DNA from: Paenibacillus sp. HGH0039
Lineage (GTDB): Bacteria > Bacillota > Bacilli > Paenibacillales > NBRC-103111
NCBI RefSeq assembly: GCF_000411255.1
Contig: NZ_KE150413.1
Span: forward strand, 2,332,580-2,396,579
Direction of reading: 5' to 3'
Length of the DNA: 64,000 bases
A program made the translations under genes and the position numbers. Shown here piece by piece: positions 42,022 to 50,544 of this stretch (position 1 is the stretch's first letter; each line of letters opens with the position of its first letter). Below the pieces are notes generated by a model, which was not told the origin of the DNA, made no database searches, and saw only the letters and a list, made by a program, of their open reading frames with translations.

Positions 42022-42327
42022 CTAGATAGTCTTCACGAACACGTCATATCTGGTATATTGCCCATTACTATAGACATCAATAACAGCATGTCCAGGCTGT
42101 AATCCTTGAATAAGCGAAGGTAAAGTTACACCGATTACGAAGGGATTTTCAACCACAAAAACAGTACCGTTAAATTGATGATATTGCCCAACGTTTATGA
42201 CTAAATTTTGGTTTGCGTATGGGGCTACGGAAGCAGCACTGCTTACAGGGGCAGCAGACGCACTCACTGCTCCAAACAGCAAAGATACTCCTACTAATGA
42301 TCCAATCGTTAAAGATTTCAACTTCAT
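42022..42327 (-). CDS. Small secreted protein with pilus-N-like domain
   Basis: 101 residues from ATG 42327 (GGAGGAG upstream). Signal peptide with Ala-x-Ala cleavage near 25. The mature part (LVINVGQYHQFNG ... ENPFVIGV ... GHAVIDVYSNGQYTRYDV) resembles the small beta domain at the N-terminus of type II/III secretion pilotins and cell-surface proteins. Against the plus-strand genes and with its own terminator, it is probably a lysogenic-conversion (moron) gene. Confidence 0.65.
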   Translation of the reverse strand: MKLKSLTIGSLVGVSLLFGAVSASAAPVSSAASVAPYANQNLVINVGQYHQFNGTVFVVENPFVIGVTLPSLIQGLQPGHAVIDVYSNGQYTRYDVFVKTI

Positions 42328-42458
42328 GATTAACTCCTCCTTTAATATGATATATAAACAATACCATATATAGGAATATATACCATGAACAATTAGACTC
42401 ATAAAGACGTAAATTTATTGTTGTTATCTGGAGTAATATGTCATAGGGAGGGTGTAAA

Positions 42459-42665
42459 ATAGCGAGATTAGGTGGACTAACATCAGAAGAAAAGGAAGTA
42501 GCCGATCACATTGTAGCGGCCTGGAATGGCTTTGTGAAAATGAGGCAGTCTCATCCCAATGATAAGACGGAGTTTCATTTTGGCATACATATATTACAAA
42601 AAACTCTGGGAATGAGAGTATTAAGAAGAGACTATCCTGATTATTGGATTGATAAGGGAGAATAA
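42459..42665 (+). CDS. Small phage protein with suspected AUA start
   Basis: 68 residues, ARLGGLTSEEKEVADHIVA and so on, of a type common in phages that normally begins MARLGGLT. Here the first codon is ATA, 7 bases after GGGAGG, and no ATG, GTG or TTG lies in frame before it (the frame opens after TAG). The usual N-terminus starting exactly at this codon makes an AUA start, or a G-to-A change at that position, likely. Confidence 0.65.
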   Translation: MARLGGLTSEEKEVADHIVAAWNGFVKMRQSHPNDKTEFHFGIHILQKTLGMRVLRRDYPDYWIDKGE

Positions 42666-42708
42666 AATAAAGATTTCATTATCCGCCATAACCTGAAGGA
42701 GAGATAAG

Positions 42709-42939
42709 ATGAGGAAGGCAATACAGTTTAGTGCAATCGTTTTAACGCTATCGGGCTGTTCCGCCGCCGCTGAGAGCAAAGCGAGTCAAAGAATTAAGAT
42801 TGAAGACGCTGGCGACAGAGTTGTTATTATTACCGATACAGAAACTGGATGTCAGTATTTCGGATATGGAAAAAGTTCCAACGGCAAAGCACTAACCCCT
42901 CGTTTAAGAGAAGATGGTCGACAAGTCTGTAATCAATAA
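42709..42939 (+). CDS. DUF6440-type lipoprotein
   Basis: 76 residues. Signal peptide with lipobox LSGC (Cys ~17), then RVVIITDTETGCQYF ... TPRLREDGRQVC. Relative of the product at 38688. ATG after AAGGAGAG. Confidence 0.7.
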   Translation: MRKAIQFSAIVLTLSGCSAAAESKASQRIKIEDAGDRVVIITDTETGCQYFGYGKSSNGKALTPRLREDGRQVCNQ

Positions 42940-42970
42940 AATGAGAATTTTATCTTGAAGGAGCGACCTG

Positions 42971-43432
42971 ATGGGGAAAGATATAGTAAGGATTGAATTA
43001 GTCCTTGAGAATTGCGAGTGTATAGAGGTTGATAGAAAATATATAAGCTCTCTACATATAGATGGTATTAAATCGTCCATTATCGCAAATAAAAACAGCA
43101 TCGTAAAGTCGGATCATTGTAGTTACTTTTTCCTAGCGGCAAATAGGAACGGAAACGAATGTTACGGCGATTACGGAAACAGTCAAGGCACATATAAACG
43201 TTTAGGGGAAGGGGATATTACATCGGTTAACATTCTCTATGACAATCATACAGAAGAAACGTATTATACAGCATGGTCAGATGAATCAAATCAAGTAAAC
43301 AAGTGGCAAGATTCATACATAAATCAGTTTGGAGACATATTTATAACTATTTGTGAAAGTAAAAGTATAGAAGATAATCATATCAAGAAAGACCTAAACG
43401 ACCAGGACTATTTGAGCTACATGGGATATTGA
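42971..43432 (+). CDS. Hypothetical protein (153 residues)
   Basis: ATG after AAGGAG and a repeat element (42935). Beta-rich first half, then acidic loops. No family was recognised. Confidence 0.6.
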   Translation: MGKDIVRIELVLENCECIEVDRKYISSLHIDGIKSSIIANKNSIVKSDHCSYFFLAANRNGNECYGDYGNSQGTYKRLGEGDITSVNILYDNHTEETYYTAWSDESNQVNKWQDSYINQFGDIFITICESKSIEDNHIKKDLNDQDYLSYMGY

Positions 43433-43493
43433 CTAATCATATGATAAGCAGCAAATAAATTCGTGATTTCATAGAAGAAGGAGGCGAATAAGC

Positions 43494-43649
43494 ATTAACA
43501 AAATTATTCTTTATATTGACCAGAACGACAAGGTGCAATTAGAAGCAGAAGGCTTTAATAATTCACTTGAGGATTTAGAGGAGATTTTTCATATCCTGGC
43601 AAGCGGAACAAGAATGGTTGCTACCAAAGTAGAACAAATGAAATTGTAA
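43494..43649 (+). CDS. Small hypothetical protein with suspected AUU start
   Basis: 51 residues (NKIILYIDQNDKVQLEAEGF and so on). The frame opens after TAG. The codon 9 bases after GGAGG is ATT (43494), and no ATG, GTG or TTG precedes the coding-like part. Confidence 0.55.
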   Translation: MNKIILYIDQNDKVQLEAEGFNNSLEDLEEIFHILASGTRMVATKVEQMKL

Positions 43650-43673
43650 TTTTATTATTTCAGGAGTGATCAA

Positions 43674-44606
43674 TTGAGATTAGGGACAAAAGGGAATCCG
43701 AGACATCTTTGTGGAATCAGTGGCGGAAAAGATTCAAGCGCCATGGCCATATATATAAAAAATAATTACCCTGAAATTTTTGAAAAACTAGAATTATTCT
43801 TTACTGATACCGGCTCAGAGTTACCTGAGATTTATGATATCCTCTCTAAATTAGAAACGTATTTAGGAAAGAAAATTCTTCGTTTGAAAGCAGATCCTAA
43901 TACAGCCGCGAAATATAAAGTTGTTGACGGAGAAGATACAACTAATCCGTTTGAGGAAATACTGAAACGGTATAATGGATATTTACCAGCTCCCAATGCC
44001 CGTTGGTGCACAAGAACAATGAAACTTCGGCCTTTGGAAGAATGGATTGGAACTGATTATTGTATTAGCTATATTGGAATTAGGGCAGACGAAAACAGGG
44101 ATGGTTATAATCAAAAGAGCAAAAATATTAATATAACTGCTAAATACTTATTTCAGACTGACGGACTTGTTTTAAGTGATATTTATAAAATACTTGAGGA
44201 AACTGTTGGGCTGCCCGAATATTATAAATGGCGCACACGTTCAGGATGTTATTTTTGTTTTTATCAGCGGCGGGTTGAATGGGCTATACTCAGTATTTTA
44301 TATCCCGATTGGTTTGAGCGAGCAGAAGATTATGAGATACAGCACGCAGACGGACGATTTTATACCTGGGTGAAAGATAAGCCTTTAGATTATGTGAAGA
44401 ATAATGCTATACATATAATCACTAGATACATAAAAAAACAATTTAAGAAAGCACAGAATAAAAAGCAATTTACTTATTCAGAAAATGAAATGATTGAGAT
44501 GGTCCAAGAAAATAAATTAAAGCATTTATTAGATAGCTGGGATATGAAAAGACTACACGATATTGATGGTGAAAACAAAGAAGGTTGCACAGTTTGCGCA
44601 ATTTAG
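43674..44606 (+). CDS. PAPS-reductase/DndC-like PP-loop enzyme
   Basis: 310 residues. ATP-pyrophosphatase PP-loop SGGKDSSAMAIY (residues ~15-26), FFTDTGSELPEIYD, then WCTRTMKLRPLEEW and Cys pairs GCYFCFYQ (~200) and GCTVCAI (C-terminus) that could hold an Fe-S cluster. The family includes PAPS reductases and DndC, the sulfur-activating enzyme of DNA phosphorothioation, and phage copies are of unknown substrate. A phosphorothioate-reading nuclease gene lies 230 bases downstream. TTG start after AGGAG. Confidence 0.8.
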   Translation: MRLGTKGNPRHLCGISGGKDSSAMAIYIKNNYPEIFEKLELFFTDTGSELPEIYDILSKLETYLGKKILRLKADPNTAAKYKVVDGEDTTNPFEEILKRYNGYLPAPNARWCTRTMKLRPLEEWIGTDYCISYIGIRADENRDGYNQKSKNINITAKYLFQTDGLVLSDIYKILEETVGLPEYYKWRTRSGCYFCFYQRRVEWAILSILYPDWFERAEDYEIQHADGRFYTWVKDKPLDYVKNNAIHIITRYIKKQFKKAQNKKQFTYSENEMIEMVQENKLKHLLDSWDMKRLHDIDGENKEGCTVCAI

Positions 44607-44616
44607 GAGGACTTAT

Positions 44617-44769
44617 ATGGAATGGAAATTAATAAGCATTGATGGAGAGAGAATTACAGATGCTAATTGTCAATATGACTCTTTAGATTTGGCAACAATG
44701 TTGGAATCTGCAACAAAAGTAATAGTAGACTTCGATAAAAAGGAGACCACTGTTTTAAAGATGAAATAA
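44617..44769 (+). CDS. Small hypothetical protein (50 residues)
   Basis: The ATG at 44617 follows AGGAGG, in-frame longer starts being unlikely. Lies between the PAPS-reductase-like and HNH genes, 10 bases after the former. No family was recognised. Confidence 0.5.
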   Translation: MEWKLISIDGERITDANCQYDSLDLATMLESATKVIVDFDKKETTVLKMK

Positions 44770-44833
44770 ATCCCAGTATCATCTTGTGATATATTTAGAT
44801 AGTAAAGAAATCTAATTAACAAGGTGATATAGG

Positions 44834-45694
44834 ATGAATTTTGAGGAACTTAAACACGCAATGACTCATCTTGGCACGTGGAAAAGAGATGGAAAACGCG
44901 CACCACATAAGTCCTTGCTAACACTGTATGCTTTGAGCGAACTATATAACAATAGAACAAAACTAATATCATACAACTCTATTCGGTCTGAATTTAAAAA
45001 GTTACTATTTAAGTATGGAAATTCCACTCATCCAGAATATCCCTATGTATATTTGATGAATGATGGATACTGGCGCTTAGACAGAGAGATAAATAAAAAA
45101 TTCACCTTGAGAGAATTGAGCGATACAATGGGTGGATTTACTGAAGAGGTTTATTCATTATTGTTGAACAACAAAGATTATATAATAACACTAATAAAAA
45201 TATTACTTGACTCTCAATTTCCCGAAACTCAGCATGAAGACATATTAAGTGATCTGTCTATTGAAGATATTATCGTTTCAACTAGGAAAAATAGAAGTGG
45301 TCTCTTCAGAAAAAATATTCTCATTGCATACGAGTTTAGATGTGCGGTTTGCGGATTTAATATTCAGATCGACCATTTTCATGTTGGAGTTGAGGCCGCG
45401 CATATCAAATGGCACAAATTTGGTGGACCGGATGTCGAGGAGAACGGATTGGCGCTATGTGCATTGCACCATAAACTTTTTGATTACGGAGTTTTTACAC
45501 TTTCTAAAAACAATATCATACTAGTCTCAGCTATTGCTTTAGGACATGGTGAATCGACAAAAATGTTATTAGATTATCACGGAAGAGAAATTCATAAGGT
45601 GAACAATCCTAAGCATCGTCCTAATAAATTATTTGTTGAATGGCACAATGATGAAGTGTTTAAAAGACCGGAAAGATTTTTGGAGATAAAATAG
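44834..45694 (+). CDS. Phosphorothioate-dependent HNH restriction endonuclease
   Basis: 286 residues. The N-terminal sulfur-binding-type domain (GKRAPHKSLLTLYAL, HPEYPYVYLMNDGYW) is followed by an HNH domain: CAVCGF, EAAHIKWHKFGGPDVEENGLALCALHHKLFD split across ~185-215, and GVFTL. This is the architecture of ScoMcrA/SprMcrA-type enzymes that cut DNA carrying sulfur in its backbone. In a prophage it could exclude other phages or plasmids with modified DNA, or attack a modified host genome. ATG after AAGGTG. Confidence 0.85.
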   Translation: MNFEELKHAMTHLGTWKRDGKRAPHKSLLTLYALSELYNNRTKLISYNSIRSEFKKLLFKYGNSTHPEYPYVYLMNDGYWRLDREINKKFTLRELSDTMGGFTEEVYSLLLNNKDYIITLIKILLDSQFPETQHEDILSDLSIEDIIVSTRKNRSGLFRKNILIAYEFRCAVCGFNIQIDHFHVGVEAAHIKWHKFGGPDVEENGLALCALHHKLFDYGVFTLSKNNIILVSAIALGHGESTKMLLDYHGREIHKVNNPKHRPNKLFVEWHNDEVFKRPERFLEIK

Positions 45695-45730
45695 GAATTT
45701 CATGAATAGAAAATGAAAGGAGACGCATGT

Positions 45731-46384
45731 TTGAATAAAGCTAAAATGAAATATATATCTAACCGGTTAGCATTTGAAAAAGAACAGCTCATTTGTTTAC
45801 TTCCTGAAGAATTCAAAAAAACATTTAAAGATTTGTCCTATATCGCAGGAGGATGTATTTATTCCATATTTCAAAACCAGGAACCTAAGGATTTCGACTT
45901 TTTCCTCACAGACGAGACGTTCGCTATGAGTCTTAGAAGACATTTCATTGATAATGAGTCTGGCTACCACGGAAAAGATATCTCTGGAGGTACTTATCGT
46001 GGGTATCCCCTTACGATTACTGAAAATGCAATCTCAATCGGAAAATATCAAATTATTACGAGGTGGATAGGCCAGCCAGAAGAAGTCGTAAAGGAGTTCG
46101 ATTTTAAGCATCTCCAATTTTATCATGCTGGAAATGAGATCGAAACATTGACCCAATTTGATTTTTTAGATAGCAAAGATTTGCGATATAACGAAGATCG
46201 GGCAAGAGATATTTGTGGAAGTGTTTTTAGAAGTAGCAAATTTGTAGCCAGAGGTATGAAAATTTCCCAAAAAGAAATGGCAAAAATGTTGCTTCGACTC
46301 AGAAATGTAGGGTTTAGTGAGAAAGAAGTAGAAACATTGATTGCCTGCAGGGAGAAATCTGAGACCGACCACTTTGGATCTTAG
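45731..46384 (+). CDS. Small nucleotidyltransferase-fold protein
   Basis: 217 residues from TTG 45731 (AAAGGAG, 8 bases). YIAGGCIYSIFQNQEPKDFDFFL gives the GG ... DFD nucleotidyltransferase pattern, as in the larger protein at 39290. Both share the later layout (FDFKHLQFYHAG here, FDFTACMGAFDF there). Confidence 0.65.
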   Translation: MNKAKMKYISNRLAFEKEQLICLLPEEFKKTFKDLSYIAGGCIYSIFQNQEPKDFDFFLTDETFAMSLRRHFIDNESGYHGKDISGGTYRGYPLTITENAISIGKYQIITRWIGQPEEVVKEFDFKHLQFYHAGNEIETLTQFDFLDSKDLRYNEDRARDICGSVFRSSKFVARGMKISQKEMAKMLLRLRNVGFSEKEVETLIACREKSETDHFGS

Positions 46385-46420
46385 CAGGGAGGATCGATTA
46401 AGATTGAGTATGTCACAAAT

Positions 46421-46457
46421 GTTTCCAGTATACTAGGAACATATGTTTGGGTATAAT
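46421..46457 (+). promoter_or_regulatory. Palindromic operator and -10 upstream of 46491
   Basis: GTTTCCAGTA and TACTAGGAAC (46421-46440) form a near-palindrome around AGTATACT. TATAAT follows at 46452-46457. It is likely a regulated promoter for the replication-gene block. Confidence 0.5.
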
Positions 46458-46490
46458 AAGTACACAAACATATAATCGAAGGTGAAGTAT

Positions 46491-46874
46491 ATGGTCGCCG
46501 CATCCTGTAACCATGAGGATTTAACCTGTATCAAAGAGGCAGCCTTAAATCCGATATTGCTTGATGTCTTAGAAAGAGATATCAAATTGATGATGGATTC
46601 AGAAATCAAGATGAAACAAATTTATGCCAGGAAACTGAAGCACATTCAGAACCTTATTAGCGCAGACTTTGTTGATACAAAGAAGGATCTGAAAAACCGA
46701 GGACTGAAAATTTATGAATATAAGCGCGACTCAAAAGGAGTATATGCTAAATTTTTGTGCCGTGGGTATCATCATGAATTTAGCATGCTGGGGGTGCTAA
46801 TTAAAAGCGAAGTAGAATTAAGGCTTGCAGCCTATCTTGCCATGGATTTGAAGGATGATAAAACGGAACTATAG
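46491..46874 (+). CDS. Hypothetical protein (127 residues)
   Basis: The ATG at 46491 follows AAGGTG. Helical first half, then a strand-rich part with CRGYHHEFSML. First gene after a promoter and upstream of the helicase block. No family was recognised. Confidence 0.6.
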   Translation: MVAASCNHEDLTCIKEAALNPILLDVLERDIKLMMDSEIKMKQIYARKLKHIQNLISADFVDTKKDLKNRGLKIYEYKRDSKGVYAKFLCRGYHHEFSMLGVLIKSEVELRLAAYLAMDLKDDKTEL

Positions 46875-46938
46875 TGTCGATTTCTGCGATTACCCAAGCA
46901 ATAAAATAACTATTTTATAAGGAGGTGATTGGCTGATC

Positions 46939-47472
46939 ATGGGCATGGTGAAGTGTCAGTTTTGCCTAGTCAAAGGGGATAAAACCTTGATGGAAAAAGG
47001 AATACATAAAAGGGGATACATACATAAAAATTGCATTGTTGATTTTCACGATAATGAAAAGAAAAAAGCAGTCGACCAAGAACAGCGAAGAGAATTATAC
47101 AGCTATTTATTATGCTTGCACAATGCAATAGAAATACCGGCGCGGAATCTCTTGAGATTGAAAGAAATAAAAGAAAACAAAAATATAGAATACAGTTTAA
47201 TTTTAGAAGCTTATAAGTTAAGCGAAGATAAGATAAAATGGTTTATCTCAAATGTGCTTGATTACAAAAACGATTCGGAAGGAATTAACGCATGTATTAC
47301 CATGATGCTGAAACATGGAATTAATCCGGCTTTTCAAGAGAGAAAAAATAAAGCCAAACAAGAGATATATCAAACAGAAATGTATGAGTCTAAAACAAGA
47401 GTCGATATGTCATTGGGAGATGTAGCAAGAACTAAAGTTAAAGACGAGATGGATATTTCTCACTTGTTATAA
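46939..47472 (+). CDS. Zinc-finger protein upstream of the helicase
   Basis: 177 residues. CQFCLVKGD at the start with a later H-x-x-C may bind zinc. The rest is helical. AAGGAGG from a repeat element (46900) precedes it and the helicase starts 12 bases after it. It could be a helicase-loading or replication accessory protein, judged by position only. Confidence 0.55.
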   Translation: MGMVKCQFCLVKGDKTLMEKGIHKRGYIHKNCIVDFHDNEKKKAVDQEQRRELYSYLLCLHNAIEIPARNLLRLKEIKENKNIEYSLILEAYKLSEDKIKWFISNVLDYKNDSEGINACITMMLKHGINPAFQERKNKAKQEIYQTEMYESKTRVDMSLGDVARTKVKDEMDISHLL

Positions 47473-47484
47473 AGGAGCGATTTA

Positions 47485-48987
47485 TTGAGCACAAAGCATA
47501 TTACAGAATTTATTTCGCCTTCGGAAGTTCATGAGTCGCTATTTGTAGGTTATCTTTGGAAAACCCCGACGCTGTATTCGAAATATAAAATACATAAGAT
47601 TGATAAAAATACATTCACCAGGCCAATATGGTACTTTTATTATTATGTTGGCAAAGAGATGTTTGAGAGTGGCTTGCGGAGTTTTGAAGATACATCTGTC
47701 TATTCGTTTCTTTCTTCAAAGCCAATAGAAAAGGGAAAGGGTGCATGGCTTGAAGTTTACAATGAGTACGGCGCATATGGCACCATAGCTGAGCTTATAG
47801 AAGAATGTAGTCCAGAGAAAGGTAACGAGGATTATCACCTTGCTGAAATTCAAAAATATGAAAGTCTGAGAAAGCTCCAAGACGAAGGCTTTATCAATGT
47901 CTTGAATCCAGAATTAATACATAAGTTAATAAGCATGTCATTGAGTCAACTGCAGACTTTTTATCAGACTAAATTTAAATCCTCATTTGCACAAATAAAT
48001 GCAGGTGAAGTTGTTGAGTATTATTTAGGGGATAATCTAAGTGAAACTATTGAGGAGTTAAAAAAGGGCATCCAGACAGGTATCCCATTTTTTGATTCAC
48101 CTCGGTTAAATAAAAAAATAAACGGGCTCAAGCTAGGTAATCTCAATTACTTGGTCTTGCCATCTGGAGTAGGTAAATCGAGTATCCTCACCGAAAAGGC
48201 CGTACTGGGCATTTATGAATCTGATGAAAAAGCTATTGTATTTGCAAACGAAGAAGGAATAAGACGTTGGAGATCAAGACTTCTGGCCACTGTTGCCTCC
48301 AGGATATTAAAGAAGCCTCTTGCAAGAGATGTTATTGAGAGAGGAACATTTACGGAGGAAGGGGAAGCAATTCTAAATGAAGCAAGAGGGTGGATCGAAA
48401 AACACAGAAAAGAGAACATTCTTTTCATCAATCTAAAAAAGTACAGAGTGCAGGATGTAATCGGTCGGATTGAGCTGTATCGCGCGCGCGGCTATAAACA
48501 TATTTTCTTTGATACATTTAAACCAGATTTGTCCCAGCAAATAGAAAGGTGGCTCGCCTTCTCTAATTCAGCACAAGATCTGTATGATTGTATAAAAGAA
48601 GAGGCATATAATTGCCACTGCCTAGCTACTGTACAACTGAAAATTGGTAGAGAGTATAGATTTATTGATCTTGATTGCATTGGGAAATCTTTAGAAATCG
48701 TTGAGGTTGCGGCTGTTGTAATGGCCGGTAGACTGATGTTTGATGACGAATACAAAGAGGAGGGCCATAAAAACAAACTGTATCCTTACAACTGGAAAAA
48801 AGATGATTTTAGTGGCGAATGGATTCCAATACCATATCAACTAGACCCTAAAAAGAAGTATTTAATTCTGTTTCTTCCTAAAAATCGTGAAGGTTCGGAA
48901 GATGAACAGATTGTTTTTGAAGTTAATTACGATTTTAATATTTGGCGCGAAGTTGCATATGTAAAAGTTCCAAATAACGGCAGGTAG
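47485..48987 (+). CDS. DnaB-family replicative helicase (YorI-like)
   Basis: 500 residues. After a non-conserved N-terminal part, residues ~190-460 carry the RecA-like helicase core: GLKLGNLNYLVLPSGVGKSS (Walker A near 230), IVFANEEG, FFDTFKP (Walker B-like near 340), and LATVQLKIG ahead of the last segments. The N-terminal part also has PSEVHESLFVGYLW. SPbeta YorI is a helicase of the same size, followed as here by a primase-like gene. TTG start after AAGGAG. Confidence 0.85.
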   Translation: MSTKHITEFISPSEVHESLFVGYLWKTPTLYSKYKIHKIDKNTFTRPIWYFYYYVGKEMFESGLRSFEDTSVYSFLSSKPIEKGKGAWLEVYNEYGAYGTIAELIEECSPEKGNEDYHLAEIQKYESLRKLQDEGFINVLNPELIHKLISMSLSQLQTFYQTKFKSSFAQINAGEVVEYYLGDNLSETIEELKKGIQTGIPFFDSPRLNKKINGLKLGNLNYLVLPSGVGKSSILTEKAVLGIYESDEKAIVFANEEGIRRWRSRLLATVASRILKKPLARDVIERGTFTEEGEAILNEARGWIEKHRKENILFINLKKYRVQDVIGRIELYRARGYKHIFFDTFKPDLSQQIERWLAFSNSAQDLYDCIKEEAYNCHCLATVQLKIGREYRFIDLDCIGKSLEIVEVAAVVMAGRLMFDDEYKEEGHKNKLYPYNWKKDDFSGEWIPIPYQLDPKKKYLILFLPKNREGSEDEQIVFEVNYDFNIWREVAYVKVPNNGR

Positions 48988-49009
48988 CATTCCCAATCGG
49001 GGGAGTTTA

Positions 49010-50083
49010 ATGATAAATGATTTAATGCTGATTAAGAAGCGAATTATCGATGAAAGTCGTATTGAAGAAATACTGTCTAAAGCCGGTTGTGAAAACATAA
49101 AAGAAAAGAGTAATCGGTATGAATCAATGTTGCCTGATAAATTTAATTCTGACAATAGCCGTGGTTTACAGGTCTATCTAAACGAATCCCTGACGTGTAA
49201 GATCAGAAACAGGTCTTTTCTCGGTAGCGATATATTCGATCTCATTTCATACATTGTATTTGATAAAATCGAGGCTTTAGACATACATAAATGTCTGCCA
49301 AAGTCTAAAAGGTGGATCTGCGAACAATTAGGCTACCATGAATATTTGACTAGGGAACAGGTTGTAGTTTTTAATGACCCCTTGAAATGGCTGAAGGATA
49401 TAAAGAAAGATAGAAGTAAATCATTTCTGGAAGTTAAAGAGAATAAAGTGCTTAGTGATGACTCTCTAGATCGATTTGTAATGCTCCCACACGCGACGCT
49501 TATTGAAGAGGGAATTAAGTATGATATACAGCAGGAGTTTCAAGTTGGCTTCGATCTAAAGTCGGAAAGAATTATATTTCCGATACACAACAGTTACGGA
49601 GAGATAGTATCAATTAAAGGACGAACGACAGACCCGAACTACAAAATAAAAGATATACCTAAATATTTATATTTGCATAATTTCAATAACATGTGGGAGC
49701 TTTATAACTGGCATCGGGCTTTATGGTATATCATTGAGTGTAAAGAGATAATTATATATGAAGCCGAAAAAACCTGTTGGCTATCTACACAATTTGGTGT
49801 AAGGAATTGTGTAGCTCTTGGTGGCAGTGAGGTAACCGATTACCAAGCAAGAATGATTAAATCGCTGGGCATCGATATAAAAATTATATTGGCTTTTGAC
49901 CGGGATAAGAAACCCAAAGAGATTAAACTGCAAGCTCAGAAGTTTGGTAAGAGTCGTAGTATTTTTGTGATGTGGGACGGGAAAAGTGTCTTTACGGCTG
50001 AAGCAAAGCACTCACCAACGGATTTAGGTTTTCAGCCATTTATGGAACTCTATAAGGATCGTTATAACTATAGGATTAGTTAG
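49010..50083 (+). CDS. Toprim-domain DNA primase (YorJ-like)
   Basis: 357 residues. N-terminal domain shaped like the primase zinc domain but without a full CHC2 Cys/His set. A middle domain with GRIIFPIHN-like strands (ERIIFPIHNSYGEIVSIKG) follows, then a Toprim fold with EIIIYEAEKT (catalytic Glu), VALGGSEVTD and ILAFDRDKKP (DxD). It lies 23 bases after the helicase and probably makes primers with it. ATG after GGGGAG. Confidence 0.8.
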   Translation: MINDLMLIKKRIIDESRIEEILSKAGCENIKEKSNRYESMLPDKFNSDNSRGLQVYLNESLTCKIRNRSFLGSDIFDLISYIVFDKIEALDIHKCLPKSKRWICEQLGYHEYLTREQVVVFNDPLKWLKDIKKDRSKSFLEVKENKVLSDDSLDRFVMLPHATLIEEGIKYDIQQEFQVGFDLKSERIIFPIHNSYGEIVSIKGRTTDPNYKIKDIPKYLYLHNFNNMWELYNWHRALWYIIECKEIIIYEAEKTCWLSTQFGVRNCVALGGSEVTDYQARMIKSLGIDIKIILAFDRDKKPKEIKLQAQKFGKSRSIFVMWDGKSVFTAEAKHSPTDLGFQPFMELYKDRYNYRIS

Positions 50084-50106
50084 ATGCGAAAAAGGAAATA
50101 TGCGTA

Positions 50107-50135
50107 TTGACATTATAATAATAAAAGAATACAAT
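50107..50135 (+). promoter_or_regulatory. Promoter
   Basis: TTGACA (50107-50112), 17 bases, TACAAT (50130-50135). The spacer nearly repeats that of the promoter at 9186. Confidence 0.7.
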
Positions 50136-50216
50136 AAAAATGTAAGAAGTTTTGTTAGGAATACATATGAAATATTGATTTTATTGTTTGACTATTGTTT
50201 ACGAAAGGTGTTGAAG

Positions 50217-50510
50217 GTGTGCTTCGGGATAACTGTAAAAAAATGTGGAGAACATTGGTTGTTCCATTGTCAGTGCGACTATTGTGCAAGATGTGGACTC
50301 GTACCGGTTGAATCAGATATCACATGGTGTAAAAACTGTAGGCCCGAGTTATATAGTCAAATTAAGGACGGTGTACAAGTGGCGATAGATAGGATATGTG
50401 AAAAGTGGGGAAAGAAAACACACATCAAGTATTTTAGCAGATGGCTATGCGTTGAACATTCTCGGGAATATCTCAAAGAGCGAAAAGAAAAAGGTTTACT
50501 AGTCAATTAA
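50217..50510 (+). CDS. Cys-rich zinc protein
   Basis: 97 residues from GTG 50217 (AAAGG, 8 bases). CQCDYCARCG and CKNC suggest two zinc sites. The frame extends to ATG 50100, but that start lies upstream of the promoter at 50107, so the shorter form is preferred. Confidence 0.55.
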   Translation: MCFGITVKKCGEHWLFHCQCDYCARCGLVPVESDITWCKNCRPELYSQIKDGVQVAIDRICEKWGKKTHIKYFSRWLCVEHSREYLKERKEKGLLVN

Positions 50511-50519
50511 TTTGATATA

Positions 50520-50539
50520 ACACAGAAATACATGGGAGG
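50520..50539 (+). repeat. Second repeat class
   Basis: ACACAGAAATACATGGGAGG. An identical 20-base copy stands at 50862-50881 and variants at ~36536 and ~36647, each directly supplying the SD of a gene. Confidence 0.75.
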
Positions 50540-50544
50540 CCGGT

